Source: Nemania diffusa (taxonomy: Eukaryota; Ascomycota; Sordariomycetes; Xylariales; Xylariaceae). From it: a stretch of DNA of 64,000 bases. The notes under the pieces are model-generated. The model had not been told where the DNA came from and did no database searches. It saw nothing but the letters and a program-made list of their open reading frames with translations. The DNA lies in NCBI GenBank assembly GCA_038501195.1, contig JBBPUQ010000001.1, positions 6,448,001 to 6,512,000 on the forward strand, in the 5' to 3' direction. Of this stretch, positions 14,340 to 26,900 are shown piece by piece. The translations under genes were made by a program, and so were the position numbers. The number at the start of each line of letters is the position of its first letter. The first letter of the stretch is position 1.

Positions 14340-14880
14340 AAAGATTTTATTAAATTAACAATAGTATTATAAGCAGTACTAGTTTTATTTATTAAAAAAA
14401 AAAACAGTTTTTTATAACTATATATAAATTACAAAAAACTAAATTTAATTATTTAAAAAAATAAATATTTTTTATTTTTAATTAATAAAACTTTAATTAA
14501 AATATTATAAGTTAAAGTTTATATAAAAATAAATATTTAATAAACTTTTTATTATATTTAAATATTTAAAAAAAATAAATTATTAATAGTTTTTTAAACA
14601 AAATATAAAATTTATTAGTTTAAAATATTTTTATTTAAGTTAATAAATAAACTTATAATATTTTAATACTATATAAACAATATATTAAAAAACTATTTAA
14701 ATATTTTTTATATAGCATATATTAATAATATATTAATTTATTTTAATAATAAATTAAAATATAAATATTATATTAATAAAATGTTAATTTATTTAAAAAA
14801 AGCTAAATTATAAACTAATTTTAAAAAATGCAAGTTTTATATAATAAAAACTAAATTTTTAAAGTTTATTATAAAACTAT
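14340..14880 (+). pseudogene. Reverse transcriptase core, RIP-degraded (Gypsy copy 2)
   Basis: Plus-strand reading shows, in order: an LFIKKKNS...LYINYKKLN segment (about 14,380-14,450), the YIDD box at 14,718-14,729 read as Y-I-N-N and followed by ILIY, and downstream KCKFY and TKFLKF segments (about 14,820-14,870). The last two correspond to the family's KCEF...FLG block. Asp-to-Asn, Glu-to-Lys and Gln-to-stop replacements are the changes expected from G-to-A and C-to-T mutation. The order and spacing are those of Ty3/Gypsy reverse transcriptase, whose product copies element RNA to DNA. Stops make this copy dead. Confidence 0.85.
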
Positions 14881-17509
14881 ATAAAATAAAAGTTAATTTA
14901 AATAAAATAAAAATTATATATTATTAAAATTTATTTTATAACAAAAAAAAAAAAGTATATTTTAAAAAAATATAGTTATTTTTAAGTTTTTATAACTTTT
15001 ATAAAAAGTTTATAAAAAAATATAAATAAATTATAAAACTATTTATTAACTTTATATATATTAATATATTGCTTTAATAAATTTAAAAGTATTAAAAAAT
15101 ATTTAAAACTTTATAAATAATTTTAATAAATATGTTTATTTTGTAGTATTTTTTTTATAATATTAAAACTATAATAAAAACTAACTTTTTTAATAGTATA
15201 ATATTAAATATATTATTTTAAAAAAATAATTTAAAAAATTTATAAAAACTAATTGCTTTTTTTTTAAAAATATTTTATAATATAAAACTTAATTATAAAA
15301 TATATAATAAAAAAATATTAACAATTATAAAAAAGTTTTTATATTAAAAAATAAAACTAACTAATATATAGCATTTTTTTATAGTTTTAATAAATTATAT
15401 AGTTTTAAAATATTTTAATATAAAAAAAGTATTAAACTTTTAATAAATAAAATAAATAAAATTTATAAACTATTATTATTTTGTAATTATATATTGTTTA
15501 AGTTTAAAAAATATTATTGTTAATATTTTTTTAAAGTTTTTAAAAAATATAAAAATATAAAAAAAAAAAAAATAAATAAAAAACAATAGTTTTATTTAAA
15601 CTAATAACTTTTTTTAATAAAACTTTATAAAAATTTATAATAATATATATATTAAAAAATAATATTATATTTTTATTAATTTTTGAAATATTATTAACTG
15701 ATTTAGTTTTAAAAGTTAATAAAATTAACAATAGTTTAATTAAATATAAAAAAAAAGTTTATATAAATTAAAACTTAAATTAAATAATATTAAATAATTT
15801 AATATTATATAAAAAATATTTAGTAATATTAAATATTAATTATTTATATATTAAATTAATTTAAAAAATATATATTTAATTAGCTATAATATATTTAAAA
15901 AAAAATAAAACAAAAATTTTAATAATTTAAAAGTATTAATAATTTAAAGTTTATAAAAAAATAAATTAATATATAATAAATTGTTTATATAAAGTAGCTA
16001 AAATTTTAAAAAATAAAATATTAAAAAAATTAAAATTTTTAAATATATTAAAGTATATATAATAATATATAATAATAAACTTTAAATATTTTTTTTTAAA
16101 TAATAATAAAAATAATATAACTTTTTATATAATTAACAAATTATTTAAATTTATATAAACTATAGTTTATAAAAATATAATAATTATAAAATAAATTATA
16201 AAAATATATTATAATAAACTATATTAAATATATAATTAATTAAAAAGTTTTATTAATAACTGCAGTTTTTAATTTATAACTAAATTTATAAATAAGCTAT
16301 TTTAAATTTATAAAACAAAATTGAATTTTTTTTTTATTAGTTATAAATAAACTATTAAATAAATAGAAATTATATATTAATAAATAAACTAAAAGTTATA
16401 ACTTTTTATTAATTATTTTTAAAAAAACTAGTTTAAAATATTATTAATATTAAATATAATATAAATATTATTACTATATAAATTATTAAAAAGTTTGTTT
16501 TTATATAAAATATTAATTAATTAAGTTATAAAAATAATATTTAATTAAAAAGCTAAAATAAAAAAATTAATATTTAAATTAAAAAAAAAAAAATTAAGCT
16601 ATAAAAAAATATAAAACTTTATAACTAAAATATATAAATATATAATAATAATAAAGCAATAAATATTTTAAATTTAATAAAAAATAATTAATTAAATTAA
16701 TAAATATTAATAAAACTTTGATTTTTTAATAAAAAATTAAATATATATTTTATAAAAAAAAAAAAATAAACAAACTAATTTAATAATAAATTGAACTATT
16801 TAATAATAAAAATATATTATAAAATTATTAACAATAATAAAAAAAATATTTTTAAACTTTATTTGTTAAACTTTTAAAAAAGCTTTTAATAGTTTTATAT
16901 AAATTAATTATATAAATATTTAAAAAATTTACTTTTAAAACAAAATTTTAAATATTTAAAAAAAAAAGTTATAAATTTTAAATGTAACAAAAAAAAATAA
17001 AAAGTCAAAAAAGTTTTATTGTTATATATTAAATTAAATAAACTTTATTATAAAATAATTTAAAAGAAATAAAATTATAACAATTAATAATATTTAATAA
17101 ATATTTTAAAAAAATTTTTTATATATATATAAAAATTTTATAATTAAAACTTTAAAATAAAAAGTTTTTTTATAAAGTTATTAAAATAAAAAAAAATAAT
17201 ACAAAAAAAAATATTTATAAAAAAACATTTTAATAATAATAAAATAAATATAATAAAAAAACATTATATATATAAAAAATAAAAAAATTTTTAAATATAT
17301 ATATAATATTATATAATATTAATAGTATTATTAAATTAACTATTAATATAATAAAAAAATAATAAAAATTAAAAGCTTTTATATATAAACTAATTATATA
17401 TAATTAAAAGTATTTTTTTATTGTTTAAAAGTATTAATTTTAAAAATTTATAGTTTAAATATTTAATATAGCAAAAATTTAAGTTAAGCTTTTTTTATAT
17501 AAAAAAAGT

Positions 17510-17819
17510 TATTATAAACTATATTTATATTTAAACAAATAAATTTTAAAAATAGTTAATATATATAATATAACTAATAAATAGCTAAAATAATTAAATA
17601 GATTTTATTGTTTATTTAAAACAATAAATTTATTAAAAGTTAAATAAAGTAATAAATATAAAAAAAAAAAAATAATAAATAAAAAAATATTTATATAAAT
17701 ATATTAATTTAATTTAAAAAGTTAAATTTGTTTTTTAGTTTTTTTAACTTTAGTTTTTTTTTTAAAATATATAATATTATTTAGTTTTTGAACTTATTGC
17801 TAATATTACATTTATTATA
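17510..17819 (+). repeat. LTR of Gypsy copy 2 (3' LTR)
   Basis: A 310-bp direct repeat of 10,688-10,997. The terminal TGTCAC of the 5' LTR reads TATTAT here. It ends just before the ATAAA duplication. Confidence 0.88.
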
Positions 17820-17824
17820 ATAAA
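17820..17824. repeat. Target-site duplication ATAAA, right copy
   Basis: Matches 10,683-10,687. Family B LTR sequence resumes immediately after it. Confidence 0.8.
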
Positions 17825-20800
17825 AAAAAAATATAATTAAAAATATTATTTATAAATTATTTATATATATATTTATATAAAATTTATAAATTTTATAAAT
17901 TTTAATAAATTTTTATATTTTTTATTTATTTAATTATTTAATAAAAATTTTAATTTAAGTTTTAATTATATATATTTAATATATATATATAAATTTTATT
18001 AAATTATTAATTTAATATTAAAAAAAAAATTTTTATATAATAACTTTAATTTTAATATTAATTAATTTTTTATTATTTTTTTTATTATTTAATCGATTTA
18101 TATATATTTTTATTTATATAATTAATTTATTTATATTAACTAGTTTTTTTAATATTTAATTAAATGTTTTTTTTATATAAACATTTATTAAGTTATATTT
18201 ATTATTAATTTAATATATTTTTATAATGTTGCAATTTTTATATATTTTTTAAAATAATATAATATTAATTATAAATTGTTTTTTTAATATAGTTTTTAAT
18301 TTAATTAAATATTTATATAAAAATTTAAACTTTGTTATTATTTTTATAATTTTATATAATTTAATTATTTTATTTTTAATTTTTTATATAAATTTAATTT
18401 AAAAGTTTTTTATTTAATTATATTAATTTAAGTTATATTATATAAATTAAAACATATTTTAAATTATTAATATATTTATTTTAATTATATTTAATTATTT
18501 AAAAAATATATTAAATATAATAATTATATTATTTTATTTTAATTATATAATTAAAATATAATTATTAACTTTTTTTAATATAAAATATTAGTTATTAATA
18601 AATATAAATAACTTTTTTAATTTATTTTTATATTAAAGTTATAATTATTTAATAATTTAAAAAAAATTATATAAAATCTTTTTTTTTATATAATAAATTA
18701 AATATAGTTTTTTATTAATAATATAATTTAATTTATATATAATAAAACTTAGTTAATTTATTTATTATATTAATTATTATATTATAATTTTTAATTATAA
18801 AAATTTTATATAGTTTTATTTAATTTTTATATTTTTTTTATATTATAATTTTATTTTAAAAAAATAAAAAAAATATTTTATATAATAATATTAGTTTATT
18901 TTTTATTTATATAACTTAATTAATATTAATTTTTATATAAATATTTTTTAATATTTTTATAGTTTTTTATATAGCTTTTATTTTTTAAATATTTTTTAAT
19001 AAAAAAAATAAATTATTGTTAATTTAAAAATAAATTTTAAAAATTTATAAAATAAATATAAAATTATTTAAAACTTTTATAACTATTTATAATATTATTT
19101 TTTTATTTATATAACAATTAATCTTTTTATATAAAATATTAAATATATAATAAAATAATATATATATTTGTTTGATTTTTTTAATAATTTAATATATTTT
19201 AATAAATATTTTTTTATATAAAGTTTTAATTAATTATATATTATTATAAAATTTTTCAAATAAAAAGTTTATATTAAAATTATATATAATATAATTAAAT
19301 AGTTTTTAATATATTAAAATTTAATATTAATATAATATATTTTAAATATTATATATATTTAAAAATTTTAAAAATTTAATTATTTAAAATAAAATATTTA
19401 TATTAATTATATATAAAATTAATTATTTATTAATTTATATAATATTAATAATAATTTTATAATTAAAATTATATTTGTTTTTTAATACAAATTTAAATTT
19501 TTTTAAAAATTAATTATATAATTAATAATAATAATAAAACTTTTTAATTTTTTAAAACATTAAAATATTAATATTATTATATTTAATTTTTTATAATAAT
19601 TTTATAAATCTTTTTATATTAAAATATTTAAATTAATAATATAATTTTTAAAACTTTTGTTTTATAAAATAATTTTATAAATTTTAATTAATTAATATTA
19701 AAAAATAAATATTTTTATTTTTATATAATTAATATTATTATATTATTTTATTTTATAATTATATTTTATATATTATTAAAATAAATATATAATTAATTTA
19801 TATTTTATAATAATAATAAAAATAAAATTAATATATTTTAAATATTAAATTTAATTAATTTAATTAATATTAAAATTATTATAATATTTATAATTTTAAA
19901 ACTTTTAATATTATTAAATCAAATTATTATATTATTTAAAGTTTAATTTATTTATATAAAAAAGTTTTTTTATATAAAAATTTTACTTTAAGCTTTTTTA
20001 ATAATTAAAACTTTATTTATATTAATATTTTATATTATATTAATTATTTAAATAAAAATTATTTAATATTAATATTTAATTTTAAATATATATATTTTTT
20101 TTTATTATATAATAAAAATATATTAAATTTATTAAAAATTAAAATGTTTTATTTTTAATTTTAAAATTTAAATTATTATTAAATTTATTATTATATAAAA
20201 ACTTTTTATTATTTTTATAGTTTAATATAAATATATTATATTTTTTATATAATAAAGTTTTTTGTTTTAAAATATTATATATAATAAAATATTGTTTTTT
20301 TATTTTTAATTTTTTTATTAGTTATAATTAATAAATTAATAATTAAACTTTTTATAATTAAAATATTTTTTATTATTTTTATTGTTTTTATTATATAATT
20401 GTTATAATTTTTAATAAAAATTCTTTTTAAAACTATAATTATATAATTGTTTTAAATATTTAATATTATATTATTTATTAATAAAATAAATATTTATTAT
20501 ATAATAATAATTTATTTTTTAATTAAAAAGAATTTATATTATTATTTATAAATTAAAAAATAAAGCTTTATATATAAGTTTTTAATTAATTAAAATAAAT
20601 TTAAATTTAAATATATTAAAATATATTTATATAATTATTATATAAAATAATATTTTTTTATAATAATTAAATTTTAAAATATATTATATAAATTAAAATT
20701 TATTAATTATTATTTTTAATATTTTAAATATTATTGTTATTAAATTGCTTTATTTTATTTATATAAAAATAATAATAGTTTAATTAATTTAATATTAACT

Positions 20801-22163
20801 ATAATTAATTATTATATTAAAATAATTATTAAATATTATATAAATTTTGTTTTATTTATATATTAAATTAATATAATTAAAATAATATTATTTAGTTTTT
20901 TTTTTTAATATAAAAAAAAATATTATATAAAATTATTTTTTAATAATTTTAAATTAATAATATATTAAAATAAAAATTTAAACTTTATTATATAATATAT
21001 TATATAATTTATTATTATAGTTTTAATTAAATCATTATATTTTAGTAAATATAATAAATTAAATTGTTTTAATTAAATTATTATAAATAATTTAAATAAA
21101 ACAAAGTTTATATAATTGATTTTTATATATAAATAAAAGTATAAAATATATAATAAAAATTTTAAAAATAAATATAAATTGTTAAGTTTTTATTTATATA
21201 AAAAAAAAAATATTTGATTATTTATATTAAATATTAAAATATATATTAATATTATTAATTTTAATATAGTTAATTATAATATTAAATAGTTTATTTATAT
21301 AATTAAAAGTTTTAATATATTTATTAAAATAAATATTAAAACTATTTATATAAATATATTATTATTTAAGTTTTTATTGTTTTTATTTATATATTTTTTA
21401 ATAATATATAAAAGTTTGTTTTTAAATGATTTTTTATATATTTTAATATTTTTATTACTTTTAATAATAATAATAAATGTTTTTTAAAATATATAATTAA
21501 TATTTATTAATATTAATTTTATTTAATTATTAAAATTTATTATAAATATTTATATAAATTATTTATTTTTAATTTTTAATTATATATAATTTTATAAATA
21601 TTTTATAAAATATATTATTAATTATAAAAGTTTAATAAATTAATTAAAGTTAATAATTATATTTTAATATTTAAAGTTAAGTTGTTTTTTTTTAAATTTT
21701 TATTTAAATATTATTATTTTTAATTATATTTTTATATATAAATTTATTTTTATTATATAAAGTTATTAATTTATTAATTTAAGTTTATTTAATTGTTATA
21801 ACTATAACTATTATAGTTATTTTTATTATAAATATTAATATAATTATAAAAAATAATAAAATAAAAAAAATAAAATAAATAAAATAATTAAAAAAATAAA
21901 TATATAAAATAGTTTATAGTTTTATTAATTTTTATATAAAAATAATTAAATTATTATATAAAATTAATTTTAATTTTATAATAATTAAGTTTTTTTTATT
22001 TAATAGTTAATTTAATATATTTTTAATTAATTAATATAAATAATAGTTTATTTTTTATATAAAAAAAAAAAAGATAAAATATAAAAACTATTTTTAATAA
22101 TAGCTAGTTTTTACTTTTTTATTTTATTAATTTATAATTATATTTTATAATTATTAATTAATA

Positions 22164-22472
22164 TTAATAAAACTTTATATATATATATATATAAAAAACT
22201 TTAACATAATTTATAAAGTTTAAAGTTTATTTTTAAGTTTTAAAGTTTTATATTAATTTATATATTTATTTTATAAAAAAAAATATAACTAAAAAAGTTA
22301 TATATAAATTATTTATATATATATATATATAAAATTTATAAAAATTATAAATTTTAATAAATCTTTATATTTTTTATTTATTTAATTATTTAATAAAAAT
22401 TTTAATTTAAGTTTTAATTATATATATTTAATATATATATATAAATTTTATTAAATTATTAATTTAATATTA
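22164..22472 (+). repeat. Family B LTR (right LTR of copy 1)
   Basis: About 309 bp, from TAATAAAACTTT to TTTAATATTA. It matches the split LTR at 10,575/18,020 and the LTRs at 31,873 and 37,123. It contains long (TA)n runs. The 40-50 bp before it also match the DNA before the 37,123 copy, as expected if both are the inner side of a right-hand LTR. Confidence 0.75.
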
Positions 22473-23399
22473 TATAATAATATTATAAAATAAAAATATA
22501 ATATTTATAATATTTTTATAAATATTATTTTTATATTTATATATAAAAAATATAAAAAAAAATAAATTATTTTTATAAAATATTTATTTATGAATAAAAA
22601 AAGTTTAATTAAAATTTTAATATAATAATTATATTTTATTTAAAAGTAAATCATTTTTTAATTAAAATTATTAATATTATTTTAATTTATTATTTTAATA
22701 ATTAATATAAAATTAATTTATAAAATTTATTTTTATTATTAATAAATTTTATAAATAAAAAAATAATTAATAAAATAATAATTAAAATTATAAATAATTA
22801 ATTATTTAATTAAATTTATTTAATTTTTAAATTTAATTTTAAATTTTTAAATAATAATATTTTTTTAAAAAATATAAATAATATATTTTATTAATAGTTT
22901 TATATTAAATATTAATTAATAAATAAAAAATAATTTTAAAATAATATTATAAATATAAAAAATATAAAAATTAATAAAATATAATTTTTAATTAAAAAGT
23001 TTAAAAAAAAAATTAAATTATATATATATATTATATAAAATATATAATAATTTATATAAATTAATAACTTTTATATTTATTTTATTAATTATAAATTAAA
23101 ACTTATATATTTTATTATAATATAATTTTATAATTTTTATTAATTTATAAAAATTATAATTTTTAAAATAATTTATGTTAAAAAATTTATTTTATATAAT
23201 TTATTTTAAAAAAACTTTAATTAAATTTTATAACTTTATTTATAATTTTAATTATAGTTTTATATATTTGTATATTTTATATAAAATATATATATAATTT
23301 AACTTTTTTTTTAAAAAAAAAATCTTTTTTATTTAATAAAATTATTTAATTAACTTTTATATTTTTTATAATTATAACAAAATATATAAATAAATAAAA
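22473..23399. other. AT-rich DNA, no gene
   Basis: No gene or boundable element is seen. A stretch near 23,000-23,060 resembles 1,650-1,700. Composition is as extreme as in family B repeats. Confidence 0.5.
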
Positions 23400-23974
23400 T
23401 TATTAATAAAATTATAAATAAATATATAAGAATTAATAATTTATATAAATTATTATAAATATTTAATTAAATTAAAAATTATATAAAAAAATAATTTATA
23501 ATTAATATTATATTATTTTATAAAATATATAAAAATAAAAAAATTATATAAACAAACATTTAATATAAATGAAAAAAATATATAAATATAAATATATATA
23601 AATTAATTAAATAATAAAAAAAATATTAAAAAATTAATTAATATTAAAATTATTATATAAAAAAAAGTTTTTAATATTAATTTAATAATTTAATAAAATT
23701 TATATATATATATAAATATATATAATATATTAATAATTAAAATTAAAATTAAAACTATTATTTAATAATTAAATAAATAAAAAATATAAAAATTTATAAG
23801 TTATATATATATAAATATATATATATATAATTTATATATAGTTTTATTAATTATTTTTTTTATATAAAATAAATATATAAATTAATATAATATTTTAATA
23901 TTTAAAAATAAACTTTAAACTTTATAAATTAATTTAAATTTATATATATATATATATATATATAAATTTATTAA
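23400..23974 (-). mobile_element. Inverted family B fragment: one LTR plus adjoining interior
   Basis: Positions 23,672-23,974 are an inverted copy of the family B LTR (about 303 bp). To its left, down to about 23,400, is the inverted start of the family B interior, including the counterpart of the segment at 18,060-18,300. The remainder of the element is not recognisable, so this is a truncated copy or the rest is too eroded. The left boundary is uncertain. Confidence 0.65.
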
Positions 23975-26900
23975 TAATATATATATTAATTAATTAATAT
24001 TCTTTTAAAAAATAACTTTTTTTAATAATTAAATATATAATTTTTTTATTTATAATTAAAAAAATTACAATATAATAAATAAATTATTATTAATTATTAA
24101 ATATTTAATAAAACTTTATATAAATATATATATATTTAAAATAAATTATAAAATTTAAAATTAAATTTTTAATATATTATAATATATTTATTTATTTTAT
24201 TATTTTTTATAAATTATATTAATAATATTTTATAAAAAATTTAAAATTAATTTATATAATTAAATATAATTTAATTAATAAATAATTTATAAAGTTATTA
24301 TTTAAATTATTTTAACTATTTTTTAATAAATATATTAATTATATAATTAATAATATTTTATATTTAATAAATAAAATTATATTTATTAATTAATTTATTT
24401 TATATATATATTTTTATTTTTTTTTATAAAATTAATTAATTAAAACTTTAAAAATATAAATTTAAAAAATATATATTTATAAATTATATTAAATTATTAA
24501 TTTAATATATTATGTTTTTATTATATATAAATTATAATTTTAATATTTAATTAATTTTTATTAAATATTTAATTTATATATTAATTTTATTTTTATATTA
24601 GTTTTATTATTTTAATATAATAAATTTATTTATTTTATAATTAAAAATTAAAAATTATATTTATTAAAATTATTAAAATTATTTTATATTTTATATAATT
24701 ATTTATATTATAATAAATTTTATATTATTTATATAAATATTTATTTAATTAAAATTAATTTTTTATATTTATATAATTTAATATAAAAAAAATTATTATA
24801 TATTAATAAATAATTTAGTAAAATTTATATTATAAAATATATTTTATTTAAATAAATAATAAAATTTATTTAAATTTTTTATTATATTTTAATATTAATA
24901 TTATAATTTTATATTTAAAAAACTTAAAATATTAAATTATTATATTTATAATTAATAATATAATTAATTATTTTATTATATATAATATTGTTTTTATAAA
25001 ATATATTATTTAAATTAATATTATATATTAAATTTAAAAAAATAATATATAAAAATAAATTAATTAAAAATAAATAAAAAAGATTTATTATATTTTAATT
25101 TTTATTTTAATTTATTTATATTTTTATATTATTAATAATAAAATTTATTATAATATAAAATTATAATTATTAAAATATTATTTTAATAATTTTTATTATT
25201 TATAAATAATTAATTTCAAAAAAACTATTATAATATATTATAAATTTATATTATATTTTTATTTTTAAAACTTTAATTTAATGTTTTAATATATTTAATT
25301 TTTATATAATTAAAATTAAAAAAAAATTTATTTTTAATTAATATTTAAATATAATATATATTATTATTAATTTTAATTTAATTTATATAAATATAATATA
25401 TATATATATATAATTAAATATTAATTTTATTTTAAATTTAATATAAAATATTTTTTTTTTAAATAAACTAAAAATATTTTTAATATAATAATAAAAATAT
25501 TATAAATTTAAAGTTTTATTGCTATAAATTTAAATAAAAAAATTTAATATAATTAAATAAAAAATATTTATAAATAATTTTAAATTTAAATTTTTATATT
25601 AATATATATAAAAAACTTTATATTTATAAAAATTTAAATTCATTTATTTATATAATAATAATATAATTTAAAATATAATATTTAATTTAATTTATTATAT
25701 AATTATATAATTATAAATTATTAAAAAAGTTTAAATTTATAAAATGAATTTATATTTTATATATTATAATACAATTAAATAATTTATAATTAATTAATTA
25801 ATTATTAATAATAATTTTAATAGTTTTTTTTTATTATAATAATAATATTTTTAAATTAATATTTTTTATTTAATAATTTTTAATTAAATTTTAAATAATT
25901 ATTATAAAAAAAACTTTTATTAAATTTTTATTTTAAATTTTAAATAAACTTTTAAAATTTATTAAATTATTTACATTATTATTATAAAATAAAATAATTA
26001 ATTTATATATTTATTAATTTTTATTAATATTTTAATAAAAATTTATATTTTAATTTTAAAATTTTTATTACTTTATTTTATTAGTTTTTTTTTATATATT
26101 TTTATATTTTTATTAACTTTAAAATAATAAAACTTATTTAAATATATAAAATTTTATATATAATAAATTAAAGTTTTTTAATATTATTTAATTTTTTAAT
26201 TTTTTATATTTTAATATTTTTAATAATTTTTAATAATTTAAAAATAATATTAATTAAAATTATATTTTTAATATTAAATATAATATATTAAATATAATAA
26301 TAATAATAAAAAATAAAAAATAAAAAAACTTTTATAAATAAACTTTTTTTTAAATTTAAATTTAAATAATAAATTTAAAATATTTATTTTTATTATTAAA
26401 TTGTTATTTTTATATATATAATAAAAAAAAGTTTAATTTAATTTATATATTTATTAAAAAGTTAAAACTATTTTTAATATATAAATAATTAAATAATAAA
26501 AAAAACAAAATATTATATATTAATAAATGTTTTAATAAAAATAAAACTATTATTATATTAAAGTTTATTTAATTTATTATAAATAAATTAAATAATTAAA
26601 TTTTTAATATAATAATAATATTATAAATTAACCTTTTATAATAATTAATGTTTAAAGTTATAATTTTTAAATTTATAATATTAAATATATATTTTTTAAA
26701 AAAAACTTTTTTTATTATTTTTTTTATTTAATTAATTAATTTAAATATAATTAAATTAATTTTATAAAATTATAATAATAAAATATAATAAAAAATATAA
26801 ATTTAATAATATAATTATTTATTATTATATTAAATTTATTAAATAAATTAAATTAATTTTTTAATAATTTAATATTTTAAAATTTAAATTATTATAAAAG

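Larger units (their letters stand above)
10688..17819 (+). mobile_element. RIP-inactivated Ty3/Gypsy LTR retrotransposon, copy 2
   Basis: A 7,132-bp element with 310-bp LTRs at 10,688-10,997 and 17,510-17,819, and ATAAA duplications at both sides. The left end still shows TGTCAC, a common start of fungal Gypsy LTRs; the right end has decayed from the expected CA. The coding strand is plus: the reverse transcriptase core reads at about 14,340-14,880. It is inverted relative to copy 1, and the two 5' LTRs face apart only 462 bp from each other. The interior is full length compared with copy 1, but every frame carries many stops. The element sits within an older family B LTR, so it inserted after that family. 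Confidence 0.9.
10575..22472 (+). mobile_element. Family B LTR element, copy 1, interrupted by Gypsy copy 2
   Basis: An older repeat with terminal direct repeats of about 309 bp: the left one is 10,575-10,687 plus 17,825-18,020, the right one 22,164-22,472. The left LTR is cut in two by Gypsy copy 2 and resumes directly after it. The interior (about 18,021-22,163, 4.1 kb) is colinear with the interior of the copy at 31,873-37,432 but lacks about 1.1 kb present there. Base loss is more extreme than in the Gypsy elements, consistent with greater age. I could not recognise protein motifs, so superfamily and coding strand are open; the strand given only records the orientation in which the LTR series reads. 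End positions are good to a few bases. Confidence 0.7.

Noticed and set aside
15540..15731. 63-codon open frame on the minus strand in the AT block
   Set aside because: It is antisense within Gypsy copy 2 and low complexity; no independent gene.
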